Notes: generated by a model not told the origin, from the sequence alone. DNA of 64,000 bases from Fulvia fulva (GCF_020509005.1 NC_063016.1:4526001-4590000); one strand, 5' to 3'; positions 9,388-19,353 are shown, counted from the first letter of the stretch. Numbers and translations: made by a program.

Positions 9388-11490
9388 ATGTCCAAATGGA
9401 ATTCCTTCTGGAGCTGGTGTGGGAGATTTGGCGCAAAGGTAGCTAACACATGGATCCTGGAAATCGCTGCTATTTCCTTTAGCATCATCTGCCTTCTGAC
9501 ATTGGTGGGCGTCTTATCATCGGCAGCAGGCCAAGAGATCCAATCCTGGAGCGGCGTCACCTTGAACACGCTGGTGTCTCTTCTTGCTACGGCTTGTAAG
9601 CTGAGCGCTCTCTTTGCTCTTGCGTCAGCCATCGGCCAGTCGAAATGGAATTCCTTCTCACGCGGACCGCGGTCACTGCTACAATTCGAGACCATAGATC
9701 TCGCCAGCCGGAGTGTAGTCGGATGCTTGCAGATGGTGTTCCAGACACGAATGTACTCCGACAGCATTTCACATCGTGACGGCAACCCAACTGATGGTAT
9801 CACAGCGCGTTCCTCGGAGCCATCGCCTTCATTGTCGCGTTTGGGTTTGACCCCTTCGCGCAGCAACTTGTGCAGTACAAGACTTTTGTGGAGTACACGC
9901 CTGGTGGCAACGCTTCTGTACCATTTGCGCACAGGTATAGTCGAGGTACCCGCACCGAGGTGGGAGGGACACTGTAGAGCAGCACAGTCCACGGTTTTGG
10001 CGTCACCACTAACAGTACATAGCCCTCCCCGGGCGAACGCCATGGCAGATTTTGCGCTGCAAGCAGCCACGATGAACGGTCTCGTCCTCCACCCTGAGGC
10101 TATCTCGCAACAGCTCGCTGTAACGTGCACATCTGGCAACTGCACATGGCCACCTGTGGACTCGCTGGCTGTTTGCAGTCGGTGCAGTGACATTACTGAA
10201 CACATTGAGACTACGGAAGAGAAGGAGGGAGAAGCAGCGTTGTGGCCGTCCTTGTCCCAAGGCGCTCCTCCAAACATGTTTTGTCGGAATACAACAACTC
10301 ATACGCTGCCGAACCAGCTCTATATTCAGAACTGCGATGAAACACCCGCTTATGTGCCAATGACGATGTTGAGTACTGCCGATCCTGCAATGACGGTCAG
10401 CATGAAGGGTATGGACACTCTCTTCTTCTCGACTGCGGTACTACGCACGAGTTCTCAAGTCAATGCCTCGGCCATTGACTGGTCCGATACTCCCATAGCA
10501 GCGACAGAATGCTCGCTCCGCTTCTGCGTCAAGACGTTTGAGACGAATATCACGAACAACCGTATATCAGAGCATTCGCGGGAAATCTTAGCTGTACGAT
10601 CGCCTCGCTCGTGGGTGCAACTACATGGCGAGTTCAATGATCGCCTAGACTTGCCTGAGGGTCATGCTTCCGACGACTTGCATTACGACAGTGTGAATGC
10701 TTCTATCGACCGCACAGACCTAATGCTTGGCGACCAGTACAACATCTCTCAGGAGGCAGTCTACGGCATCGGCTCTTTCTTCAGGGATCTCCTCAGTGTC
10801 AATCTCACTACGAAAAACTCAGAAGGGGGAATCGATGGTAGAATCAATGGTTTCTACATGAAGGACAGACAATCCCAGCCCGCTATTGCCGCAGTCTTGT
10901 ACAACAGCTCGGACCTTGGCGCGACGTTCGAAGCACTTGCCGCCAGCATGAGCAACGCCATACGTGTTGGAGGAGATGACTCTTTACAACACCCTGGCGA
11001 TGACGGCCGCTTGGTCACCAAATACCGCATCGACTGATACTGGTTTGCCCTGCCCGCTACAGTAGTCCTCGCAAGTCTGCTACAGCTCGTCTTCACCATG
11101 CTCGAAAGCATGAGGAAGGAAGCACCACTGTGGAAGAACAGCACTTTGGCCACACTTTCACGTGGGAGGTACGTTGCTGAGATCTTCGAAGATACCGAGA
11201 AGTTGCTGGAGATGAGAGATGCTGCAGACGGCCATGATGTGTATCTCTTTCCCGATGAGACCAGGGTGAGACACGCCGCAGAGTCGCCAAGCGAGCCGCA
11301 CCAGGACAGATCTTCTTTGGCGACAACGCTTGGCAGCGGCAGCGTAGAGAGCTATCCTATGCTGCCCATGAGCCCTTCATTCGCGCCATTGAAGATAATC
11401 GACAACGATGATGCGTACAGGGAGCCCAGTGCTACTGATGGGGCGGAAGGTGCCCTTTTAAGGGTGGCTAGAGCGCCTTCGCGACATTGA
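9388..11490 (+). pseudogene. DUF3176-family membrane protein with in-frame TGA
   Basis: Exons 9388-9752, 9806-9934 and 10023-11490, inferred from frame changes, GT..AG borders and branch motifs (CTGAT before 9805; CTAAC before 10022). Spliced, the frame is 654 codons. The N-terminus shows the family pattern: a membrane segment (EIAAISFSIICLLTLVGVL), LNTLVSLLATACKLSALFAL, KWNSF and a conserved aromatic loop. Exon 2 supplies a further membrane segment (AFLGAIAFIVAFGFDPFAQQ). A long extracellular part has paired Cys (CTSGNCTW). At 11035-11037 a TGA interrupts the frame just before the last membrane helix (YWFALPATVVLASLLQLV) and a cytosolic tail to 11490. Family members have a Trp-x-Trp here, so TGG to TGA explains the stop. 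As written, the product is 502 aa and lacks its last helix. Function unknown; DUF3176 proteins are common in filamentous ascomycetes. Start codon and splice sites need RNA evidence. Confidence 0.7.
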
Positions 11491-12039
11491 AGACGTTCCT
11501 AGTGCTGCATCACCACGCAAACACGTACTTCAATCATTTAAACACTCGATGCAGGAGCAGGATCTCAAACGTCTCAGTCGTCGGACACTTGCAGCCTCGA
11601 GCTTGTTGGGATACCTTGTCGAACACCAAGCTGTTTGCCATCATACTGAATATGCTGCCGTGATGGTGTACAGGTGTAGCGTACTGAGTCCCACGGCGAA
11701 CTTTGCACACATTGCACCCCTACGACATCTTGTTCGCGCCCAATCTGATAGGATCTCAATCGGCGCCGTGCATCGTGATGTGACCAGAGTGTGTCGTCCT
11801 CGGGGCAATTTGCTCCTGTGTCTCTCAACTTCATGTGAAGCACAGTGAAGCACAATGCACGTTGCCGAAATGCCTCAGGAAACCTGTGTCGTGTGCTTCC
11901 CGAAGTCAAGGGCTATATGAAGAGGCACGCTCGACTCACTCACGGTGTCCATCTCATGGCGCAGTTCGGACAGATCTCGCCACTACCCCAATCCATCCAC
12001 GAAAATCAACAAGACCAGCCAAGTTCCAGTACTCGCAAG
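11491..12039. promoter_or_regulatory. Upstream region of the NmrA-like gene
   Basis: 549 bp between two + strand genes. The NmrA frame is open upstream to 11845, but sequence before the ATG at 12040 does not look coded. No distinct element recognised. Confidence 0.3.
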
Positions 12040-13304
12040 ATGGCAGACGACAATCCGGAAGACAACCCTCCCGTCGAAGAGGAGCAGCAAGAAGAACCCA
12101 CCGCAGAAGAGGAGGCTGAGGGTCCCAAACGCATCGTCATTTGCGGTGCTACTGGTCGCCTTGGTGGCTCGGTACTCAGACGCCTGCAAAGCGACGGCGG
12201 TTGGGAGATACGTGCAGTCACCCGTACTCCCGACAGTGACGCTGCCACAGCACTTGCCGACTCTGGCATCGAAGTTGTCTCTGGTAACTACGATGATGAG
12301 GAGTCTCTCATCACAGCCTTTGATGTCCGTCGTCATAACTGCTGCTCCTGCGACCAAGCTGACCAGTTCATACGGCGCTAAAGCTATCTTCGCAGCCACT
12401 AACTTCTGGGAGCAATACTTCGCTGATGGCAATGATGCAACCGCCGCTGGCGAGAAGGAACAGGCTCAGATGTACACCATCGCATCAGCTGCCAGTAAGA
12501 TTGATAGCTTGGAACATTTCATCTTGCTGTCGATGCCTGCCGGCGAGAAGCTCGCGGAAGACCTTCACGTCCCGCAATTCGACTTCAAGGATCGTGCTGC
12601 TGATCAAATCATTGCTGATTGCCCGGACTTGATCCCGAAGACGAACTTCTTGTGGAGTGGGGTGTTCACGAGTAACTTCTGGGAGGGGAAGGGGTTCGAC
12701 AAGCCGTTTGAAGTGGTAAGTGCATCCAGAGTTTGCGTATGAGAGTCGGAGACTAACGTCCTTCCAGCCCGACACCAACGGCATCCACACCATGATTCAC
12801 CCATCCAAACCTAACACCCTCGTCCCCTTCACGAACGTCTCCACCAACATTGGCGTCTTCGTCAGTACCCTCCTCGCCAAGCCCGAGATCGCTCTCCCAG
12901 CAACGTACATCAACTGTGTCAAGGAGGTTCTGACATATGAGGATGCTCTCAAAATCTGGAGCGAAGTCACCGGTCGCACTGCGGTCTACGTCACAGTGAC
13001 CGATGAGGACTTCCAGACGCTCTATGGTCCCGGGTCGCTTGAGTTCGTGCAGCAGATGAACTTCCTTGCTGCTGCTGTTGGTGACTGGACGAGTGCGTAT
13101 GGAGCCTTGGATCCTAGCTCGGTTATTGGAGCCGCTGAGTTGGGAATTCCGGATGAGGAGTTAGTGGACTTTAGGGGGAGCTTGGAGGCGAACAAGGACA
13201 GTTTGTTGTCATGGTCTCCCCACAGAGAGTACAGAAGGTGGGGACAGAAGAGCCTCAGAGTGCTCAGAAGTCGTCAAGAAGTGACAGTCCAGCTTGGTGT
13301 GTGA
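12040..13304 (+). CDS. NmrA-like NAD(P)-binding protein, C-terminus extended by an LTR insertion
   Basis: Proposed exons 12040-12324, 12359-12715 and 12768-13304 (392 aa). An acidic N-terminal segment (about 28 aa) precedes the Rossmann motif KRIVICGATGRLGGSVLRRL. NmrA signatures follow: AIFAATNFWEQYF and FILLSMPAGEKLA. The second intron (12716-12767, GTAAGT, CTAAC) is clear. The first is weak: 34 nt, GTCCGT donor; a frameshift is the alternative. NmrA proteins bind dinucleotides and regulate nitrogen control or act as reductase-like sensors. The gene runs straight into the 5' LTR at 13207. In the empty site the frame would read Asp-Ser-Leu-stop; with the insertion it gains 32 LTR-encoded residues before TGA at 13304. 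The original protein would be 360 aa. Confidence 0.8.
13202..13206. repeat. Target-site duplication TTTGT (left copy)
   Basis: Five bases directly before the 5' LTR, repeated exactly at 19498-19502 after the 3' LTR. A 5-bp duplication is standard for Ty3/Gypsy integrases. Confidence 0.95.
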
Positions 13305-13726
13305 GCGCCAAGAATCACATGCCCCGCAACATTCACTACGGGACCCAGCCCTCCAAATTCACCCCTCTACCAAACCTTGACAGATTCACTTCGGCTCGTG
13401 ACTGTGTGACTCACGGCACTCCCGCGAGCACCCGCGACTGCGCTGGACCCTGGAAGAAGCACGTGGAAGACTCGGAACGTAGGGCAGGTTGGAATAAGGT
13501 TTTGAGCAAAGCTGCTGAGCGCGGCTTCGCACGGGTTAGCCCTGTTGATGCGGGGACACGCACTCGCGAGGGTCGCGTATAAATATCTGGCCTTCCCCAG
13601 GCCTCTCTTGCTTCCTTCGTCTTTTGTTTTGTGTAGCAATCATACCATACCCTTTTGCATCTGCACTTCGCACCTGCATTCTCGCTTTCACCCTTGCATC
13701 TCACAGGCCAGGCTCTCGCCCTGACA
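13207..13726 (+). repeat. 5' LTR
   Basis: 520 bp from TGTCATGG to CCTGACA, same length and apparently same sequence as the 3' LTR. Carries a TATA box (13578-13585) and pyrimidine-rich sequence after it. Its first 98 bp also serve as coding sequence for the NmrA C-terminal extension. Confidence 0.96.
13578..13585 (+). promoter_or_regulatory. LTR TATA box (TATAAATA)
   Basis: A perfect TATAAATA within the 5' LTR, repeated in the 3' LTR at about 19349-19356. Transcription should start about 30-40 bp downstream, around the GTCTTTTGT motif at 13619-13627. Confidence 0.8.
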
Positions 13727-13728
13727 TC

Positions 13729-13737
13729 ACAAAAGAC
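13729..13737 (+). promoter_or_regulatory. Candidate primer-binding site, self-priming type
   Basis: ACAAAAGAC starts 2 nt after the 5' LTR. It is the exact complement of GTCTTTTGT at 13619-13627, near the expected transcript 5' end. No TGG-initial site matching a tRNA 3' end is seen. This resembles self-priming of Tf1/sushi-type chromoviruses, in which the mRNA 5' end folds back to prime reverse transcription. Confidence 0.5.
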
Positions 13738-13768
13738 CAACAAACCGTCAACCACTCGAGTCATCCTC

Positions 13769-14929
13769 ATGGGTGACCACGCCACCGATGGAGGTGTCAA
13801 CCTCGACAACCAAGACACTCCATTCCACTTCAGTGAGTGGACTGACATCCCCTTCTCGAACGCCGCTGCCTTCGGTGCCTGGGCAAACGCCAACCCCGAC
13901 ACCGCCTACGCTCTCATCAACCGCACCGTCTCCTCTTTCCGCGAGACCGCCCAGCAGGTCGAGCAAGCAAACAACCAAGCAACATACCTTCAAGGTATTG
14001 TGAACACCTTCCAGAACCTCGCCCCGCACGCCGACGACAACCGCCGCCAGCACTTCTCCAAGAAGGTCAACGACCCAGACGAGTTCGACGGCAACAAGAG
14101 CAAGTTTGAGGCATTTGAGACACAGCTCACCATCAAGCTGTTGGCTAATGCCGACCACTTTCCGCAAGAGAAGGACAAAGTCACGTACGTCTTCTCCCTC
14201 CTTCGGGGAGACGCCGCGGCTCAGGTACAACACTACATCGACAACGCCACGCAGACTATCGGCTGCCCGGACGTCCTCACCTTGATGCAGGACCTCCGTG
14301 CTGCCTTTGGTGATCCAGACCGTAGAGCCACCGCCCAGAACGCCATCCACAACCTCCTCCAGAAGAACAAGAGCTTCGCCGAGTACCTCGCGGCCTTCAA
14401 CCGCGACATCGGGTTCACCGGCTACAACGAAGAGACCAAGAAGAGCACTCTCCGCCGTGGTTTGTCAGCAGAGCTTCTTCGAGCCCTCGAGGACAAGGAC
14501 GTCGGTGCTATGAGCTTCCGTGAGCTCGTCGAGACCTGCCAGCGCCTCGACTCCAACATGAAACACACCGCCTCTCTCCTCGCTTCCCGTTCTCAAGGTC
14601 GTCAGCCTCGGGGTCCCGGAAGCCACTTCGCTGCTCCACTAGGCGCCGCCGCTCCTACGGCTCTCCCTCCCGTCTCTGTAGGTGACGCTATGGATCTCAG
14701 CGCTGGTGCCGCCGTCCCTCGAGTCCAGGGCCTCGTCAACGGTAAGCTCACTCCCGAAGAGAAGCTTCGCCGTCGCCAGGCCGGACTCTGCACCTACTGC
14801 GGCGGTCCAGGCCACATCGCAGCCAACTGTCCGCAGCTCGCTGCCCGTAACGCCCGCAACCCGGTTCGCGGCGCTGTCGGCGCTATCGAGCCTGCTCCTG
14901 CTGCTCCCGCTGAGCAGGAAAAAGCCTAG
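13769..14929 (+). CDS. gag: Retrotransposon Gag
   Basis: 386 aa from the ATG at 13769 (frame open upstream into the LTR, but this is the first ATG after it). A capsid-like domain at about residues 100-260 includes PDEFDGNKSKFEAFETQL and FAEYLAAFNRDIGF, the retrotransposon Gag pattern. A Pro/Ala linker follows, then one CCHC zinc knuckle (CTYCGGPGHIAANC) near the C-terminus for RNA packaging. The TAG stop at 14927-14929 lies 16 nt inside the overlapping pol frame, which is -1 relative to gag. Confidence 0.95.
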   Translation: MGDHATDGGVNLDNQDTPFHFSEWTDIPFSNAAAFGAWANANPDTAYALINRTVSSFRETAQQVEQANNQATYLQGIVNTFQNLAPHADDNRRQHFSKKVNDPDEFDGNKSKFEAFETQLTIKLLANADHFPQEKDKVTYVFSLLRGDAAAQVQHYIDNATQTIGCPDVLTLMQDLRAAFGDPDRRATAQNAIHNLLQKNKSFAEYLAAFNRDIGFTGYNEETKKSTLRRGLSAELLRALEDKDVGAMSFRELVETCQRLDSNMKHTASLLASRSQGRQPRGPGSHFAAPLGAAAPTALPPVSVGDAMDLSAGAAVPRVQGLVNGKLTPEEKLRRRQAGLCTYCGGPGHIAANCPQLAARNARNPVRGAVGAIEPAPAAPAEQEKA

Positions 14930-17900
14930 GTCTTCCTCATCGACGCGATGAAGACCAAGAACAACGTTTACCGAAAGTGAAGAGAGGAAAGAAGTTGAGG
15001 ATCAATACAGCACAGCTAGACCTGTACGACGAGACGGGCAAGGACCACGCTTGCAAACCGTTCGTCACGAATGTAAATATCGGCTCAAAGAAACTCTCTT
15101 CTTCCAATCTCACTCTCATGGACACTGGCGCACTAGGCGAGTCTTTTATGGACTATAAACTCGCGACCTCTCTCAACCTCGAACCCCAGGAACTGAAGTA
15201 CCCTCGCACCCTTGAACTCTTTGACGGCACGGAGACTACCACTGGTAAGATTACTCATGTTGTACACACGTCAATCACCCTCGGAGGCAAGCGTATGTCG
15301 ATCACCAGCTTCCTTACGTCCCTACCGCATCAGAAGTTTATCCTCGGCCTCCCCTGGTTCAGACGACACCGACCTATCATCGACTGGACTTCCCTTACTG
15401 TCAGCTTCCCTCCAGAAGTTCCTCCGGCACCTCCGCCTTCTCCGCCGCCTCAGCGCGGTCCTGAGTATACCAAGATCTTCCAGGTGAACGCCGCTGCCTT
15501 CACCACTGCTGCTAAGCAGCCCAAAGCTCAAGTCTTCGCCGCCTCTCTCCGCGATATCGACATCGCCCTCGAGAAGCTCGACAAGAAGCGTACACCTACC
15601 GACCCTGCTACGAAGGTCCCTCCTTGGGCACACCACATCCTCCACGTATTCGATGCTAAAGCCGCAGACGAGCTACCTCCTCATCGCCCTCACGACCACA
15701 AGATTGAGCTAGAAGAAGGTGCAGAGACACCGTTCGGACCGTTATATTCCATGTCCCGAGAAGAGCTTATCGTCCTCAAGAGATACCTCGAAGAGAACCT
15801 AAAGAAGGGGTTCATTCGAGCGAGCCGTTCCAGCGCTGGCAGTCCCGTCATGTTCGTCAAGAAGCCCGGCGGTGGTCTACGCTTCTGCGTAGACTACCGA
15901 GGCTTGAACGCTGTTACAAAGAAGAACCGCTACCCAATACCGTTGATTCAGGAGACGCTCGAGCGCCTCTCTAAGGCCAAGTACTTCACCAAGCTCGATG
16001 TCATCGCTGCGTTCAACAAGTTACGAATGGCAGAAGGACACGAGTATCTCACAGCCTTCCGTACTCGCTACGGGCTGTTCGAGTCGCTCGTTATGCCCTT
16101 CGGCGTTTGTAACGGGCCTAGTACCTTCCAGAACTTCATTAACGACATCCTTCAGGAGTTCCTCGATCAGTTCTGCACTGCCTACATCGACGACATCCTA
16201 GTCTACAGCGAGACCAAGGAGGAGCACCGCGAGCACGTCTGTAAGGTCCTTCAGAAGCTCGCAGACGCCGGCTTGCAGCTCGACATCGACAAGTGCGAGT
16301 TTGAGAAGACCGAAGTCAAGTTCCTTGGTTTGATCATTACCGCAGACGGCATCAAGATGGACCAAGAGAAGATCGACGCTATCGTCGAATGGGATGCTCC
16401 TACGAACGTCAAAGAGGTCCAGGGTTTCCTAGGCTTTGCCAACTTCTACCGCCGCTTCATCCACGCATTTTCGGGCGTGGTACGCCCTTTGACGAAGCTC
16501 ACGCGCAAGGGTGAGAAGTTCGCCTGGACCGACGAATGCCAGGAGGCTTTTGACTTGCTCAAAGCGAAGTTTGTTGAGAACCCGCTTCTACGGCACTTCG
16601 ATTTCGAACTGGAGACCCGTGTAGAGACCGACGCATCCGACGGCGTGGTGGGCGGTGTCCTGCTACAACGCCGCTCGCCTGAATCCCCCTGGTTACCTGT
16701 CGCCTTCCTCTCCAAGAAGATGACCGCCACGGAGTGTAACTACGAGATCTACGACAAGGAGCTTCTCGCCATCGTCAAAGCTTTCGAAGAGTGGCGCCCC
16801 GAGCTCGAAGGCTCTGCTATGCCCGTCCAAGTAAGCTCCGACCATAAGAACCTCGTCTACTTTATGAAGAGCAAGCTGCTCAATCGTCGCCAGGCCCGCT
16901 GGAGCGAGTTCCTCTCCCGGTTCAACTTCGTGATCTCGTACACGCCCGGCAAGGCCAACTCGATGGCCGACGCCCTTACCCGCCGCCCTGGTGACTCTCC
17001 AGTTGATCGAAGAGGGGGCCGGCAAATCGCAGGGCAACAAGTCATCAAAGAGCACAACCTCTCTTCCGAGCTTCGAGAGTACCTATCGAACGGCCAGCCT
17101 ACGCTCGCCGCTTCCTTTGCTACTCTCGTGCTCGCTCCTGCCTACCTTGACGAGAGTGACGATGAATCCGAGCCTGAAGAATACGCCTCGGACGCTGAGG
17201 ACTTGAACGACGATGAAGAGGGCTCAGTAACGACCGACGGCTCATCCGAATCAGACTTTGAGGGGTTTGATAATGAGGAGCAGCCCGAAGGCATCATGGC
17301 ACGAGTACGAACAGCGTACGATGCCGACATAGACGCCCAAGAGTTAGTTCAGGCCCTTGAATCTGGCGCGAGGACATTCCCGGGCTTCTCGCTGTCCGAG
17401 TGCGAGCTCCAGGGAGGTGTCGTCTACTTCCGTAAGAAGCTTTACGTACCGCAGCCCGAAGGCTCTAATATCCGAGCTGAGATTCTTCAAATCATCCACG
17501 ACTCCGCCTCTGGGGGTCACCCAGGCGTAGCCAAGACCCACAAGCTCCTCGCTAGGTATTACTGGTGGCCGCATTCCTGGAAGGACGTCCGCCGCTACGT
17601 GCTGAACTGCGCTGCTTGCCGAAGAGCCAAAGCTAACCGCCACCGTCCCCACGGTCTCTTGCACCCTCTCCCGGCTCCTGATCGTCCGTGGAAGCACATC
17701 ACTATGGACTTTATCACCGATCTTCCTCACGGCAAGACCTTCAGCGGCGTGAAAGCAAAGGCCCTTCTAGTGATCGTGGACCGTCACTCCAAGGACCGGT
17801 ACATGATCCCGTGCTGGAGCATGACCGCAAAGGAGACTGCTCGCTTGTTCTACGAATTCGTCTGGCGCTTTCAAGGCCTCCCGGATAGCATCACCTCTGA

Positions 17901-19353
17901 CAGAGGCACCCAGTTCATCTCGCACTTCTGGAAGCGTCTGTGTGCTATCCTAGGCATCAAGCATAACCTCTCGACCAGTTTTCAGCCACAGACCGACGGC
18001 CAGACCGAAATTACGAACGCTATCCTCGAGCAGGTCCTTCGTTGCTTCGTCGACTACCACCAGAAGGATTGGCCTCAGCATATCCCTGCGGTGGAGTTCG
18101 CTACTCGTAACTGGGACTCGGAGACTACTGGCTACTCTCCCTTCTATACTACGAGAGGTTACCACCCTCGTACAGGCATGGAACCAGAAGAACCTCTCCC
18201 GCCTACCGAAGACGCAAACGAGCAAGCAGCAGACGAGTTCGCTACTATGCTCTCACAGATCCATGAAGAAGTTCACGACGAGATGGTGTACGCACAAGCA
18301 ATCTACGAGGATCAAGCCAATCGTCGTCGCCAGCCAGCTCCCGACTACCAAGTAGGCGATATGGTCTACCTCAACTCCAAGAACATCAAGACAGACCGCC
18401 CCTCCAAGAAGCTGAACTGGAAGAACCTAGGTCCTTTTGAGATCACCGAGCGTATCAGTTCACACGCCTACCGTCTAGCTCTTCCTGCGAACATAAAGAT
18501 CCACGACGTCTTCCATCCCGTACGCCTTCGGCCGTCGGCTGAGGACCCATTCCCGAACCAAAACCAAGACATGCCAGGTCCTCCCGATGAAGTAGAAGTC
18601 GACGAGCCTGTTAACCTACCTTCTGACGACTATGCCGTCCGCAAGATCCGGGGAATCTGCGTAGAGCCCAACGACGTTGAAGGACTACCGCCGATCAAGT
18701 ATGAAGTCGAATGGCAAGGTTGCCCTGAGTGGGATACCTCATGGGAACCTATCCAACATATCATCTTCAATCGTCAAGCAATCGAAGAATACCACGCCCG
18801 CGCAGACGGCCCAGAAGTCAACATCGGCAGGCTCTTCGAATCTGAGCTCTTCGACGGGGCTTACCAATGGTGTATCGACCATGACATCAGGCCTAGGCCT
18901 GGTACTGAAGCTGAACATCCTCGATATGTGGAACTACTACGGCTTCGTAGGAACTCAGCTTTGTTCGGGGGGGCTACTGTCATGGTCTCCCCACAGAGAG
19001 TACAGAAGGTGGGGACAGAAGAGCCTCAGAGTGCTCAGAAGTCGTCAAGAAGTGACAGTCCAGCTTGGTGTGTGAGCGCCAAGAATCACATGCCCCGCAA
19101 CATTCACTACGGGACCCAGCCCTCCAAATTCACCCCTCTACCAAACCTTGACAGATTCACTTCGGCTCGTGACTGTGTGACTCACGGCACTCCCGCGAGC
19201 ACCCGCGACTGCGCTGGACCCTGGAAGAAGCACGTGGAAGACTCGGAACGTAGGGCAGGTTGGAATAAGGTTTTGAGCAAAGCTGCTGAGCGCGGCTTCG
19301 CACGGGTTAGCCCTGTTGATGCGGGGACACGCACTCGCGAGGGTCGCGTATAA
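14914..19353 (+). CDS. pol: Retrotransposon Pol polyprotein (PR-RT-RH-IN-chromodomain)
   Basis: The open frame starts after a TGA at 14911-14913 and has no early ATG, so expression as Gag-Pol by -1 frameshift is likely. Numbering from 14977: aspartic protease (LMDTGA, Asp 49); reverse transcriptase about 270-450 with YIDD at 403-406; RNase H with ETDASDG near 550; H2C2 zinc finger about 840-890; integrase D911, D975, E1011 (35-residue D-E spacing); GPF/Y-type module (GPFEITERISSHAYRL) about 1150; chromodomain about 1219-1265 (YEVEWQGCPEWDTSWEP). All catalytic residues are present. The frame does not stop before the 3' LTR: it runs through the G-rich tract and ends 376 bp inside the LTR, adding about 125 LTR-encoded residues. 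Confidence 0.95.
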   Translation, partial: AGKSLGLPHRRDEDQEQRLPKVKRGKKLRINTAQLDLYDETGKDHACKPFVTNVNIGSKKLSSSNLTLMDTGALGESFMDYKLATSLNLEPQELKYPRTLELFDGTETTTGKITHVVHTSITLGGKRMSITSFLTSLPHQKFILGLPWFRRHRPIIDWTSLTVSFPPEVPPAPPPSPPPQRGPEYTKIFQVNAAAFTTAAKQPKAQVFAASLRDIDIALEKLDKKRTPTDPATKVPPWAHHILHVFDAKAADELPPHRPHDHKIELEEGAETPFGPLYSMSREELIVLKRYLEENLKKGFIRASRSSAGSPVMFVKKPGGGLRFCVDYRGLNAVTKKNRYPIPLIQETLERLSKAKYFTKLDVIAAFNKLRMAEGHEYLTAFRTRYGLFESLVMPFGVCNGPSTFQNFINDILQEFLDQFCTAYIDDILVYSETKEEHREHVCKVLQKLADAGLQLDIDKCEFEKTEVKFLGLIITADGIKMDQEKIDAIVEWDAPTNVKEVQGFLGFANFYRRFIHAFSGVVRPLTKLTRKGEKFAWTDECQEAFDLLKAKFVENPLLRHFDFELETRVETDASDGVVGGVLLQRRSPESPWLPVAFLSKKMTATECNYEIYDKELLAIVKAFEEWRPELEGSAMPVQVSSDHKNLVYFMKSKLLNRRQARWSEFLSRFNFVISYTPGKANSMADALTRRPGDSPVDRRGGRQIAGQQVIKEHNLSSELREYLSNGQPTLAASFATLVLAPAYLDESDDESEPEEYASDAEDLNDDEEGSVTTDGSSESDFEGFDNEEQPEGIMARVRTAYDADIDAQELVQALESGARTFPGFSLSECELQGGVVYFRKKLYVPQPEGSNIRAEILQIIHDSASGGHPGVAKTHKLLARYYWWPHSWKDVRRYVLNCAACRRAKANRHRPHGLLHPLPAPDRPWKHITMDFITDLPHGKTFSGVKAKALLVIVDRHSKDRYMIPCWSMTAKETARLFYEFVWRFQGLPDSITSDRGTQFISHFWKRLCAILGIKHNLSTSFQPQTDGQTEITNAILEQVLRCFVDYHQKDWPQHIPAVEFATRNWDSETTGYSPFYTTRGYHPRTGMEPEEPLPPTEDANEQAADEFATMLSQIHEEVHDEMVYAQAIYEDQANRRRQPAPDYQVGDMVYLNSKNIKTDRPSKKLNWKNLGPFEITERISSHAYRLALPANIKIHDVFHPVRLRPSAEDPFPNQNQDMPGPPDEVEVDEPVNLPSDDYAVRKIRGICVEPNDVEGLPPIKYEVEWQGCPEWDTSWEPIQHIIFNRQAIEEYHARADGPEVNIGRLFESELFDGAYQWCIDHDIRPRPGTEAEHPRYVELLRLRRNSALFGGATVMVSPQRVQKVGTEEPQSAQKSSRSDSPAWCVSAKNHMPRNIHYGTQPSKFTPLPNLDRFTSARDCVTHGTPASTRDCAGPWKKHVEDSERRAGWNKVLSKAAERGFARVSPVDAGTRTREGRV

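Noticed and set aside
13367..13639. Antisense open frame in each LTR (also 19138-19410)
   Set aside because: Identical in both copies only because the LTRs are; no domain or start context, best read as a shadow.
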